From NCBI GenBank assembly GCA_030576275.1, contig JALIBN010000001.1, forward strand, positions 31,633 through 95,632: 64,000 nt of DNA, given 5' to 3'. Made by a program: the position numbers and the translations under genes. Under the pieces are notes generated by a model. It made no database searches. It saw only the letters and a list, made by a program, of their open reading frames with translations, and had not been told where the DNA came from. The stretch is from Pseudomonadota bacterium. GTDB lineage: Bacteria; Pseudomonadota; Gammaproteobacteria; Nitrosococcales; Methylophagaceae. Of the stretch, positions 1 through 14,624 are shown piece by piece (the first letter of the stretch is position 1; every line of letters starts with the position of its first letter).

Positions 1-203
1 ACGCAGATTGTCGGCAAATTCTTACCGATAGTTACCCTGATAGTATGGCATTATCTAAATATTGGTTAGAGCAGGCTGGCGTTGCCGTGACGCCTGGTAA
101 TGATTTTGGTCATTATTTAGCTGAATATCATATACGATTTGCCTACACCGCCAATGAACAGCGATTGATTCAAGCGATAGAACGAATAAAACATATCATT
201 TAA
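1..203 (+). CDS. C-terminal end of a class I/II PLP-dependent aminotransferase (partial)
   Basis: The reading frame entering from the left edge ends at the TAA at 201-203 and encodes about 66 residues. The segment GVAVTPGNDFG followed by HIRFAYTA and RLIQAIERI is the usual C-terminal layout of fold-type I aminotransferases (aspartate/aromatic type): the TPG-x-x-FG strand, then the Arg of HIRF that binds the substrate carboxylate. The active-site lysine lies outside the window, so substrate specificity cannot be judged. The next gene starts 21 bases downstream on the same strand and could be co-transcribed. Confidence 0.8.
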   Translation, partial: ADCRQILTDSYPDSMALSKYWLEQAGVAVTPGNDFGHYLAEYHIRFAYTANEQRLIQAIERIKHII

Positions 204-215
204 GACGTCTCTTAA

Positions 216-3175
<2,960 letters not shown>

Positions 3176-3199
3176 AAAAACTCTTACTTTAAAATTAGA

Positions 3200-4513
3200 T
3201 TAATTGGCCGTGGCATTTTTAGCTAAACATGCCGCACCAAAAGCAGCTTCTGTATGTTCAGCTGAAATGAAAGGTACGAGTATATGTTGCTGACGGATAG
3301 CTTGCCAAACTTGATTAACGGCACCGCCGCCAACTGTTCTGATTGATTTCACTGGCGATGCCCCAGCTTCTTGCAACTTTTGATAAGCTTGTTGTTCAAT
3401 TTTTGCCATAGCGGTCAACATGCCATGTAGAAACTCAACATCACTGTTAGGGCGAGGTGATAGCCTAGGCGCTAATTCAGAGTCATTGATGGGGAAACGT
3501 TCACCTTTAGTCAATAATGGATAGTAATCAGCAACTTGATTGTTTAGTGAGATTAAACTACTAAGCGATTGTAATTCATCATTATTAAAGAACATATTAA
3601 GTACGGCGCCACCCGTATTTGATGCGCCACCGACCAACCATTTATCATCCAAACGGTGGCTGTAAATACCTTGCTCAGGTAAAAAAATCGGTGTATCGCT
3701 GATCAATTTAACAACCAGTGTTGAGCCCAATGATGTTACTGCATCACCTAATTTATGCGCTCCAGTGGCCAATAAAGCGGCAATACTATCTGTTGTACCT
3801 GCAACAATTTGGGGTGAGGATGTTAAGTTTAATTGCCTACACAAATCATCAGATAAAAGCCCAATAATAGTTCCCGGCGGCACGACTTTCGGTAAAACAG
3901 CTCGATTGGTCATTAAATCAAGCCAATTTGGCCAACAACGTTCTACCGGATCGTAGCCTGTTTTGAGAGCATTATTTTCATCGCTAATGCCTAACGGTGC
4001 GCCAAGATTGAAGTTAATCCAATCTGCTTGATGTAATAAATGATTATTTGGAGACTTGGCTAGGTCATTATGCTGTTGCAAATAGACTAATTTAGCTAGG
4101 CCACTGCTAGCACCATGGGCCCCAGATTGAGCTGGAGCAATATCAGCAATCAACTTAGCTTGCTCAATAGCGCGAGCATCGTTATACATTAATAGTGGTG
4201 TTTGCGGATTACCGAGCTGGTCGGTGATTAATATCGAACCAGAAGTTGCATCAACAGCAATGCTTTTAATTTCATAGCATTGAGACTGAGAAGATATAGG
4301 CAAAATGAGCGAAATAAGGTCAGTTAATACATGTTTTACACATTGCCAGTGATAACTCGGGTCTTGTTCAGAAGTATAACTATCGGAATGAGAAGCTTGA
4401 AATGCTAAGCGACTGCTAGCAATGATGTTTGAATTATCATCTATGGCAATTGCTCGACACCCTGAGGTGCCGAGGTCAATACCAATGTAGGCGTTATTAT
4501 TCATAACGCGCAT
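3200..4513 (-). CDS. FGGY-family carbohydrate kinase, short ribulokinase-like type
   Basis: The N-terminal GIDLGTSGCRAIAID is the phosphate-1 motif of the FGGY/actin-fold kinases. VAGTTDSIAALLATGA near the middle and TVGGGAVNQVWQ near the C-terminus match the conserved domain II motifs. At 437 residues it is shorter than typical xylulokinase or glycerol kinase (480-500). That length resembles the compact D-ribulose kinase type known from cyanobacteria and plants. The sugar cannot be assigned from sequence alone. The ATG is followed by asparagines before the conserved block. It sits between queF and cysZ on the same strand with short spacers. Confidence 0.85.
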   Translation of the reverse strand: MRVMNNNAYIGIDLGTSGCRAIAIDDNSNIIASSRLAFQASHSDSYTSEQDPSYHWQCVKHVLTDLISLILPISSQSQCYEIKSIAVDATSGSILITDQLGNPQTPLLMYNDARAIEQAKLIADIAPAQSGAHGASSGLAKLVYLQQHNDLAKSPNNHLLHQADWINFNLGAPLGISDENNALKTGYDPVERCWPNWLDLMTNRAVLPKVVPPGTIIGLLSDDLCRQLNLTSSPQIVAGTTDSIAALLATGAHKLGDAVTSLGSTLVVKLISDTPIFLPEQGIYSHRLDDKWLVGGASNTGGAVLNMFFNNDELQSLSSLISLNNQVADYYPLLTKGERFPINDSELAPRLSPRPNSDVEFLHGMLTAMAKIEQQAYQKLQEAGASPVKSIRTVGGGAVNQVWQAIRQQHILVPFISAEHTEAAFGAACLAKNATAN

Positions 4514-4522
4514 TGTGTTAGC

Positions 4523-4927
4523 TTATGGTAGTTGAACGGGTGTTGGAGCGACCCAGCCTGCTTTACGATGTTCAGCAACAACTGTGGTATAAACACCGCC
4601 ACGAACATTAAAAACGCCGGTAATACGCATAAATCGTGGATCACAAATCGCCACTAAGTCATCTAAAATTTGATTAGTTACTTTTTCGTGGAAGGCGCCT
4701 TCATTACGGTAAGTCCACAGGTAAAGCTTGTAAGCTTTTAATTCTACACACTTTAAATCAGGAACGTAGTCAATCTTAATTGTTGCAAAATCAGGTTGAC
4801 CGGTTTTAGGACATAAACAAGTAAATTCTGGTGTCTCAATGTGAATGGTATAATCACGCTCCGGCATTGCGTTGTCGAAGGTTTCCAATTGTTTGCTTGG
4901 TTGTGTGGTCATCAAAGTGCTCATCAT
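4523..4927 (-). CDS. queF: NADPH-dependent 7-cyano-7-deazaguanine reductase (preQ0 to preQ1), short QueF type
   Basis: The unimodular QueF signature [10 protein letters not shown] is present. [12 protein letters not shown] carries the cysteine that forms the covalent thioimide with preQ0, and the Asp a few residues on is the expected proton donor. Length (about 135 residues) fits the short family. The enzyme makes preQ1 for queuosine in tRNA. The frame is open further upstream to a GTG at 4972. I prefer the paired ATG codons at 4927/4924 because the upstream residues are not conserved in the family; the ATG at 4912 (MTTQPSKQ) is another candidate. It is divergent from zipA, with start codons close together. 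Confidence 0.93.
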   Translation of the reverse strand: MMSTLMTTQPSKQLETFDNAMPERDYTIHIETPEFTCLCPKTGQPDFATIKIDYVPDLKCVELKAYKLYLWTYRNEGAFHEKVTNQILDDLVAICDPRFMRITGVFNVRGGVYTTVVAEHRKAGWVAPTPVQLP

Positions 4928-4977
4928 AATTAAAAAACAATCATTATCCCTTAGTTTATACAGAGGTTCCACAATAA

Positions 4978-7891
<2,914 letters not shown>

Positions 7892-7901
7892 GAAATAAAT
7901 T

Positions 7902-8951
7902 ATGACAGCACTGGCTGAAGCCATTAAAAAAGTCGCCACAGGTCCTCATTTGAGCAAAGATCTATCGATTGAAGAAGCCAATTTAGCGATGTTAGAAATC
8001 TTATCTGGCAATGCCGATCCTGTACGAGCAGCAATATTCTTCATTGCTTTACGTATGAAAACTGAAACAAATGATGAAAACTTAGGCATTTTACAAGCGC
8101 TACAATCTTCCACAGCACAATGCCAAGCTGACGTTGATAATCTACTAATTCTGTCTGAACCTTATAATGGTTATAATCGACATTGCCCCGTTACCGCCTT
8201 TTTACCTGCTGTTTTGGCTGCATCGGGATTACCAGCTGTATCGCAAGGCGTAAAAGAAATGGGCCCAAAATTTGGGGTAACTCATTCGCAAGTATTGGCA
8301 GAAGTGGGGATCGATGTAGACCTTTCGGTGCAAGCTGCAACCGAAAGGGTGAATAATCCTGATCTAGGTTGGGCTTATATCGATCAACAACATGCCACAC
8401 CCGCTTTATACACCTTAGAAGATTTACGTACAAAAATGATAAAACGACCATGTCTAGCGGCATTAGAAAAGTTAATCATGCCGATTAAAGCAAAAGGTCG
8501 TACACACTTACAAATTGGCTTCGTTCATAAGGCCTATCCCAACGTATTAGCGTGGTTAGCACAACAAGTTGGTTTCCATTCTGCCTTAGTTATTAGAGGC
8601 TTAGAAGGAGGGGTATTACCTACTTTGCGAGAACCAGCCAATTGTTTTCGTGCCTGGGAAGATAATGTAGAAACCTGCGTAATGGATCCTACAGAGTATG
8701 GTATAGAACAAACAACACGTGGCGTTTTACCTGAATTAGATCAGACTGTTACAGCAAAACATACTGTCGAGTTAGGGTTGGATGCATTATCTGGTAAAGC
8801 AGGTCCGGCATTTGATAGCTTAGTTTATGGTGCCGCCATGACATTATGGCACTGCAGATTACAAGCAACACCCAAACAAGCCGCTGATCATATTCGCCAA
8901 GTTATTAGATCAGGCCAAGCTAAAGCTCGTTTTGAACGAGGAATGAAATAA
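7902..8951 (+). CDS. TrpD-like (anthranilate phosphoribosyltransferase fold) protein, non-canonical
   Basis: The 349-residue protein has the N-terminal helical domain typical of the nucleoside phosphorylase/TrpD fold (LSIEEANLAMLEILSGNADPVRAAIFFIALRMK) followed by the phosphoribosyltransferase-like domain. The glycine-rich PRPP loop of true TrpD (GTGGD) is replaced by EPYNGYNRHCPV, and the downstream motif reads GVKEMGPKFGVTHSQVLAEVG. It therefore probably does not make phosphoribosyl-anthranilate. It resembles the TrpD2-like side group, whose members have unclear or nucleic-acid-binding roles. Its stop overlaps the yjbQ start (TAATG), so the two are translationally coupled. ligA ends 10 bases upstream. 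Confidence 0.75.
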   Translation: MTALAEAIKKVATGPHLSKDLSIEEANLAMLEILSGNADPVRAAIFFIALRMKTETNDENLGILQALQSSTAQCQADVDNLLILSEPYNGYNRHCPVTAFLPAVLAASGLPAVSQGVKEMGPKFGVTHSQVLAEVGIDVDLSVQAATERVNNPDLGWAYIDQQHATPALYTLEDLRTKMIKRPCLAALEKLIMPIKAKGRTHLQIGFVHKAYPNVLAWLAQQVGFHSALVIRGLEGGVLPTLREPANCFRAWEDNVETCVMDPTEYGIEQTTRGVLPELDQTVTAKHTVELGLDALSGKAGPAFDSLVYGAAMTLWHCRLQATPKQAADHIRQVIRSGQAKARFERGMK

Positions 8952-9367
8952 TGATTTTTCAGCAAGAGATCGTAATTTCAACACCAGGGCGAAGTACCAC
9001 CAATATTACATCCGAAATTCAAAATCTGGTTGCTCAATCAGGAATCAGAATTGGAACCTGTCATATTTTTGTAGAACATACCAGTGCATCTATTATGTTA
9101 TGCGAGAATGCAGATCCTGATGTTCGGCGTGATCTTGAAACCTATATGCAACATATTGTGCCTGACGGCGATCCGATGTTTTTACATCAAGATGAAGGCC
9201 CTGACGATATGAGTGCACATATCAGAACCGTGTTAACAAATCCTGATTTAACCGTACCTGTCAGTGCCGGCCAATGCAGTTTGGGTATTTGGCAAGGTAT
9301 CTTCTTGTGGGAGCATCGTACGCACAAATATCATCGCCGCGTGATCGTCACGATTCAAGGTGAATAA
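8951..9367 (+). CDS. yjbQ: YjbQ/UPF0047 family protein
   Basis: The 138-residue sequence is a full-length member of the YjbQ (UPF0047) family, with EHTSASIMLCENADPDVRRDL and the C-terminal SLGIWQGIFLWEHR. Some members complement thiamine-phosphate synthase weakly, but the physiological role is unsettled. The start ATG overlaps the stop of the TrpD-like gene. This pairing is the main contextual clue that the two act together. No strong terminator follows, and the next 890 bases lack a confident gene. Confidence 0.9.
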   Translation: MIFQQEIVISTPGRSTTNITSEIQNLVAQSGIRIGTCHIFVEHTSASIMLCENADPDVRRDLETYMQHIVPDGDPMFLHQDEGPDDMSAHIRTVLTNPDLTVPVSAGQCSLGIWQGIFLWEHRTHKYHRRVIVTIQGE

Positions 9368-9509
9368 GCGATAGTCAAATCCAAATCAAGACTTATCAAT
9401 CTTAACCTCATGAGTGTGTATTTACTTCTTATTATTCTATTTAACATAATATACATTATACGAACCTAAGTTTTACTGAGCAATCAGTGCCATTTTAGGA
9501 AAATATGCG

Positions 9510-9614
9510 GTGCGCATCATTGTTGTTATGTTAAATACCGTCATTCTAACGGTGATTATGTATGGCTGGTTATTTTGGGGGTTCTTATTTAAAACACGTA
9601 CATTCAGAATTTGA
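9510..9614 (+). CDS. Possible 34-residue single-span membrane protein
   Basis: A GTG-initiated frame encodes 34 residues that are almost wholly hydrophobic (VVMLNTVILTVIMYGWLFWG), ending in a basic tail (FKTRTFRI). An AGGA lies about nine bases before the GTG. It ends where repeat copy A begins. There is no homology evidence. It could be a real small membrane protein or the leftover of a decayed gene. Confidence 0.2.
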   Translation: MRIIVVMLNTVILTVIMYGWLFWGFLFKTRTFRI

Positions 9615-9796
9615 ATGTAAACTTACACCTGGTAAACATCCTAGGTAAAACTTAAATTCTGAAATGTAATTCAGCTTTTACATTCTCGTAGCATTATTTT
9701 GTTCTGTTACTAAAAGATCAAAATTAATTATTGCTACTCCTACCTAACAAACAGGAATAACCCAATCTTACATTATTGGGTTTAATGTAATTCGCC
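9600..9796 (+). repeat. Diverged ~200-bp intergenic repeat, copy A
   Basis: This segment aligns by eye over its whole length with 21151-21352 at roughly 70% identity. Shared blocks, in the same order, are taaaacttaaat, gcttttacattct, actaaaaga-caaaa-taatt and aacaaacag. It can fold into a hairpin with loop ACTAAAAGA (arms GTAGCA near 9689 and TGCTAC near 9732), then a perfect 8-bp hairpin AACCCAAT/ATTGGGTT near 9758-9781. Similar hairpins are possible in copy B with different bases, which hints at a selected RNA structure. Whether it is an sRNA, a regulatory leader or a decayed mobile unit is unknown. Confidence 0.6.
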
Positions 9797-10255
9797 ATGG
9801 ATTTTATCTTTTATGGAGTTAGCCTAAATAATGCTTCAATAATTTGATTGGCCTTCGTTACTTCGTCAATAAGTCGAAATCATAATGGTTACTTTTCATT
9901 ACGCAAAGCCTTTATCCAAAATACTTTTAACTTCTTAGGCTGATTATTATCTTTAAAATTGTGGAGCTAGTTTAGGAAATCACTACGTCTCATCATGTTC
10001 AGGCATTTGCTATTGTAATGCTGATTTACTGCTCGTGTCACATTAAAAACTGTTATTTTTCATATAACTAAGTAAACACCGAGTACTACGTTTTATTATT
10101 ACACATAGTTCTGAAGCGTGTTCCCACCCTATCTCTCCCTAAATAAATTATGTATGTAATATCACACTCGAAACGAGTTTTAATTCCTCAGGCATACCTC
10201 TAAATAACTAGATTTAGAGGGTGTTACATCCATTATAAATTCCGATTGGTTTGAA

Positions 10256-11932
10256 TTAGTGTTTAGATAACAAGTTTAAAATATCATTTTCTGGCATGGG
10301 TTTATGATAATAGTACCCTTGTATTTCATCCACCCCATTTTCCCATAGATACTTGGCTTGAACGGCGGTCTCGACGCCTTCGGCAACTGTTGTTCTTTTC
10401 ATATGTCCGGCCATTTCGATAATTGAGTCAACGACTGGATAGTTATCAGCTTCGCCATTAATATCATCAATAAATGATTTATCAATTTTGATTGATGATA
10501 CGGGTAGTTGATGAATATATTTCAAGTTAGATTGACCTGTACCAAAATCATCAACTGCAATTTCAAAGCCTAAAGCCACAAGTTCTATGAGCCTCGATCT
10601 AACCATTTCAATATCTATAGCGATCATCGATTCTGTCAACTCAAAACCCAACAAATAATGAGATACTTTATATTCTTTACAACAGCCAATGATCTTGTCG
10701 ATAAAATCCTTATCTGCAAATTCACGTATACTTAAATTAATATATATCCTAACCCTGTTTTCAGGCTCAAGTTCGGATAATAACTTACAAACTCGACGTA
10801 AAACATAATGACCAACGTCGATAATTGCCCCCGTTGATTCTGCTACTCTGATGAAGTCACTAAGATATAATAATTTAAAATCAGGATCTTTCCATCTGAG
10901 TAACGCTTCACAAGAGACAATCTTTTTATGATCATTTACTTTCGGCTGGATCGCTATATCTAAGTGATTGAGGCTGAACCCTGATTTATTATTCATTTCT
11001 GATTTTAGCTTCATTGACAGCGCATCAAGTTCCAATGCATAGTCAATTCCGACATCAGAAGCTTGAGATAATTTGCCGCCATTGCCATCACGTCGAGCAG
11101 TCTCAAGTGACTTCTCTAGCAATTGCAAGATGCTTTTCTTACTCAAATCTGAAATCGGTCTCCTCATACACACCGCAGTAATTGAAACAGGAAGATTTAA
11201 CGCCTGTCCAATCTCAGGGATAATTGCTGCAATGTCATTCATGCATATCACTCTGTCAGCAGATTCAGTCTCTTCGAGGCTATTTGTTGATATAATAAGA
11301 AATCTATCCCCAGAAACTCGATATGTTGCTGCTTCGTGATTTTGTGCCATTAAGGATATTTTGTGAGCTAAAAGTTTTAGGATGATATCACCTGTCTCAC
11401 GACCAAAAACTGTATTCAATTTTTGAAACTCATCAATATCCAACATGACAGCTGAGACATAGCCATATCGCAATTCAGTGAGCAATAATTTCTCAAAATC
11501 CAAGCTTAACGCATATCTTGTTCTCAGCTTAGTTAAATCATCATACAGGGCACTATTGAGGACTAGACCCTCCAACTGCTTTATATGTGATGTGTCTCGT
11601 ATCACTGCAACATATTTTTTTATATTATCTCTGAACAATTCTGAAAGAAAAATTTCTATCTCTATTTTCTTACCTGATTTTGTTACAGCGGCTATCTCAG
11701 TCCTTTTCCCCATCAGTTTTGACGTATGAGTTGCTTTGTATTTAGCGAGAAATCCGTCATGCTTAGAAGCCATCTCAGGGGGCATTAGGACTTTAACATT
11801 TTGCCCTATAAGTTCGTTATCTTCATACCCAAATAAATTTAGACAATATTGATTTGCTGATGTGATCGTCCCCATCTCATCGCTTATAACGACAGCATCT
11901 GAAAGCATGTTTAATAATTGCATTGAGCTCAT
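10256..11932 (-). CDS. PAS-GGDEF(degenerate)-EAL protein, probable c-di-GMP phosphodiesterase
   Basis: The 558 residues comprise a PAS sensor (about 1-115, SDAVVISDEMGTITSANQY), a GGDEF-like domain (about 130-290) and an EAL domain (about 315-555). The cyclase signature is degraded to SGDRF, so cyclase activity is unlikely. The EAL side keeps its key motifs: CEALLRW, NLSIREF, ELTES, DDFGTGQSNL, KIDKSFI and AEGVET. It should therefore hydrolyse c-di-GMP, with the PAS and GGDEF domains as inputs. It has no membrane segment. It lies downstream of the porin gene on the same strand (65-base gap), next to the HD-GYP signalling operon. Confidence 0.9.
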   Translation of the reverse strand: MSSMQLLNMLSDAVVISDEMGTITSANQYCLNLFGYEDNELIGQNVKVLMPPEMASKHDGFLAKYKATHTSKLMGKRTEIAAVTKSGKKIEIEIFLSELFRDNIKKYVAVIRDTSHIKQLEGLVLNSALYDDLTKLRTRYALSLDFEKLLLTELRYGYVSAVMLDIDEFQKLNTVFGRETGDIILKLLAHKISLMAQNHEAATYRVSGDRFLIISTNSLEETESADRVICMNDIAAIIPEIGQALNLPVSITAVCMRRPISDLSKKSILQLLEKSLETARRDGNGGKLSQASDVGIDYALELDALSMKLKSEMNNKSGFSLNHLDIAIQPKVNDHKKIVSCEALLRWKDPDFKLLYLSDFIRVAESTGAIIDVGHYVLRRVCKLLSELEPENRVRIYINLSIREFADKDFIDKIIGCCKEYKVSHYLLGFELTESMIAIDIEMVRSRLIELVALGFEIAVDDFGTGQSNLKYIHQLPVSSIKIDKSFIDDINGEADNYPVVDSIIEMAGHMKRTTVAEGVETAVQAKYLWENGVDEIQGYYYHKPMPENDILNLLSKH

Positions 11933-11997
11933 TAGAGTCTAAACTTTTTTCTAAATGTGTTACCGAGTATAACACTTTTAGAAATAGACTTTATCAT

Positions 11998-13335
11998 TTA
12001 GAATGCCCATTGGCTTCTTAGCTGCACGATATCAGGGTGAATTGAATCGAGTGGTCCACCATTCACATCTAAAACATTCATATAGTTCGCGGAAAACCTT
12101 ATGGTGTTTGTTGCGAACCAATTAACACCATAAGTGAAACTATCTGCTTTACCCCCCAGAATATCTTGGTCATTGAGATTAATAGTGCTGTAACGTAATC
12201 CAAATTCCCAAGCGCCTATACCGCCCTCACCAACACTAGCTCTAGGCGTTATTTTTCCAAACTTTCCATTTGCGTATTGACGTGATTCCCCTGTAAAGAA
12301 GTAGCCTGTTTGAATATACCAACTATCAAAATCTAAACTTTGAGTACTATTACGACTCACCGATGTAGTAACATATTCTGACTGAACGGAGAGCGGGCCA
12401 GAGACCATCGCTACTTCAAACCCATATTTTGAATGAGAATCTACATCGGTCATATTTCCTGTATCGACAATATTTATTCCAGACACATCACTTTCAGGCT
12501 GCTGTTTAAACCGTAATATAGCCGCTTCGCCGGCATCACGATAATTAGCTGATACTGCTAAATGTAATAATGATCCTTTGTTATTAATTGGTGCATATGA
12601 AATCCGGCTTCCAAGTCCCCAGCCTTCATCATTTGCACCACCTACGGTTTGTACTGCTTCGCCAAACAAGCCAGCGGATGCTGTCCAATTTTTTCTATTG
12701 GTGAATGCCATCGCACCTATATGACGCCCACTATTAAGGCCATTTGTAAGTGAGCGTTCCATGAATAAGTTATAGTTTGCATTCATTTGAAATTGCAGAC
12801 TGAAAGGATCTTTCATGTTACCGACTCTGAATGACATTGCATCTAAGCCTCGATATTCAACAAATGCATCTGCGATACCTTTATTGTGATCGGTCGCAAA
12901 ATCATATTCAAATTTATACCCCCAATCATGATACATTTTTCCTTCTACAGACATGCGGGCACGCCTGATCTTTGTACCATCGCCCATGGTGTTATTATCA
13001 TTCCCATAAGCGGCGGCATCAGCCATTACACGTGCCCCTAGTTTTGTTGTAAAAGCGCCATCTCGTGTTTTAACCGTGACACCACCTTTCACTGACACCT
13101 CGACATCTGAAGGTCGTGTTGCTTGTGCTAGTTGATTTTGTAGGGCTGATTTTTCTTGATTATTTTGTTCCTGCCGCTGGTTTAGCTCGGCTTGTAAACG
13201 ACCATATTGTGCCTCACTGATCATGCCATTTTCATGTAACATACCTATTAATGTTTCAATTTCTGAACTTGCATTAACCGGCAGTCCAATAGCGAGTAGA
13301 ACAGTACCAATAAGTATTGTTTTTTTTAGTTTCAT
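11998..13335 (-). CDS. Phosphate-selective porin O/P family outer-membrane protein
   Basis: The 445-residue precursor has a signal peptide (MKLKKTILIGTVLLAIGLPVNA), a Gln/Asn-rich coiled-coil at about 35-70 that suggests trimer assembly, and then a beta-barrel starting at VSVKGGVTVKTRDGAFTTKLG and ending in an aromatic C-terminal strand (RSQWAF), as outer-membrane insertion requires. This is the OprO/OprP arrangement. Anion preference is inferred from family only. It lies just downstream of an operon encoding a PhnD-type binding protein, which fits a phosphorus-compound theme. I could not identify a strong PhoB box upstream. Confidence 0.87.
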   Translation of the reverse strand: MKLKKTILIGTVLLAIGLPVNASSEIETLIGMLHENGMISEAQYGRLQAELNQRQEQNNQEKSALQNQLAQATRPSDVEVSVKGGVTVKTRDGAFTTKLGARVMADAAAYGNDNNTMGDGTKIRRARMSVEGKMYHDWGYKFEYDFATDHNKGIADAFVEYRGLDAMSFRVGNMKDPFSLQFQMNANYNLFMERSLTNGLNSGRHIGAMAFTNRKNWTASAGLFGEAVQTVGGANDEGWGLGSRISYAPINNKGSLLHLAVSANYRDAGEAAILRFKQQPESDVSGINIVDTGNMTDVDSHSKYGFEVAMVSGPLSVQSEYVTTSVSRNSTQSLDFDSWYIQTGYFFTGESRQYANGKFGKITPRASVGEGGIGAWEFGLRYSTINLNDQDILGGKADSFTYGVNWFATNTIRFSANYMNVLDVNGGPLDSIHPDIVQLRSQWAF

Positions 13336-13461
13336 AATAATATTCCAGTGGTTGATAACACTAAGTTACACGTTAATTTCACATGACTTTTACATTTAAA
13401 TGGCACATATTTTCCCAAGAACAGTGGTAAGGATTACTGTTTGGTTTATTTAACAAAATGG

Positions 13462-14255
13462 TCAAAATGATAAAAGAGCTGTTGTTTTTAAGCTGTGATG
13501 GTTAATAGTATTTCGTAATTGAATCATTTCATCACTAATGGCTAAAGATGTATCGGTAATAAATGGGCAAATATATTTGCCTCTTCCATCTTCAAGTATA
13601 GATAAGACGACACAATCTGGGAGTGCAGGTACATAGCAGCGATCCATAGTTAAAGCATCGAAAACATCTACTATTGCTACGATTCTTGCACTCATTGGAA
13701 TTTGAGAAGCCTTTAACCCGTAAGGGTAGCCTGATCCATCCCATTTTTCATGGTGACACAGCGCGATTTCTCTCGCCATTTCCATCATTGGGTCATCTGA
13801 TTGCGAAAGAATGTCACCGCCGTAATTAGGGTGTTTACGCATGACCTCCCATTCTGAATCGTTCAAAGGACCTGGTTTTTTAATATACTGTCGGGGATGC
13901 CAATTTTCCCAACATCATGCATAGGACTTGCTAGATTAATTAATTTACAAAACTCATCATCCATGCCTAATGATTTTGCGACCAATTGTGAAAAGTGAGC
14001 TATTCTTGTGACGTGAACAGCGGTATCGTCATCTTTGTAAGCGGCTGCTTTTTGCAAGCGTGCGAAAGAATCACTGCGTGAAAGTGATTGATTAGTTTTT
14101 TGATGTGCCAAGCACAATTGTTGCAAATAATCTGAATAACGATTGAACAATTTAGTAATAAAAGCATTATCACGCTTAAGACTAACGATCTCAGTAAATA
14201 AGTCGTTCTGTGATTTCCAGATCGAAATATCTAACGGATTGTATATAGTGGACAT
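13462..14255 (-). pseudogene. HD-GYP domain c-di-GMP phosphodiesterase, split by a -1 frameshift
   Basis: Two overlapping minus-strand frames together make one HD-GYP protein. The first (14255 down to 13863) carries the N-terminus and MHDVGKIGIPDSIL. The second (from about 13881 down to 13462) continues PGPLNDSEWEVMRKHPNYGG, then the HHEKWDGSGYPYGL signature and AIVDVFDALT. Metal and GYP residues are intact. The break lies in a run of six A (minus strand) at 13876-13881 reading A-AAA-AAC, a canonical -1 slippery heptamer in the correct phase. Slipping there, or adding one A, restores SILK-x-PGPLND. It may be a mutation, a sequencing error or recoding. It is the last gene of the signalling operon, 9 bases after the receiver gene. 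Confidence 0.85.
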
Positions 14256-14264
14256 ATTTAAGTT

Positions 14265-14621
14265 TTATACATGTGATAATAAGTCTAAAGGACTAAAAGG
14301 TTTAGTTATATAAACATCTGCACCAGCTTGATATCCCTGATCAATGTCTGCCTTTTGGCTCATTGCCGACAATAAGATAACTTTAGTCGCTGAATTTGCT
14401 ATATTCGATTTAATCTTTCTACATAGTTCTAGTCCATCAAATTGTCCTGGCATCATGATGTCTAAAATTATTACATCAGGCTTCACCACAGGAATCATCT
14501 TCATAGCATCATCGCCGTCCTGAGCTTCAAATAAATCATAATCACTCAATTCTAATGTCATTCGTATTAACGCTCTCAATTCTTTATTGTCATCGACAAT
14601 TAAAATTCGTTTTGCATGCAT
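14265..14621 (-). CDS. Single-domain response regulator (CheY-like receiver)
   Basis: At 118 residues this is a stand-alone receiver. The acidic pair D10-D11 (LIVDDN), the phospho-acceptor D54 (VIILDIMMPG), the Ser in LLSAMS and the Lys in ITKPFSP are all present, so it should be phosphorylatable. It has no output domain. It starts 3 bases after the histidine kinase stop and ends 9 bases before the HD-GYP gene, so the likely partners are that kinase (donor) and the HD-GYP protein (target). Confidence 0.9.
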   Translation of the reverse strand: MHAKRILIVDDNKELRALIRMTLELSDYDLFEAQDGDDAMKMIPVVKPDVIILDIMMPGQFDGLELCRKIKSNIANSATKVILLSAMSQKADIDQGYQAGADVYITKPFSPLDLLSHV

Positions 14622-14624
14622 TTG

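Larger units (their letters stand above)
9368..10255. other. Intergenic region of about 0.9 kb
   Basis: No conserved protein is recognisable in this AT-rich stretch between convergent transcription units. It holds a possible 34-codon membrane ORF (9510-9614) and copy A of a diverged ~200-bp repeat (about 9600-9796) that recurs near 21.2 kb. I see nothing convincing in 9800-10255. Confidence 0.6.

Noticed and set aside
13336..13400. Possible PhoB box before the porin gene
   Set aside because: Only loose resemblance to the two 7-bp half sites; not enough to call.
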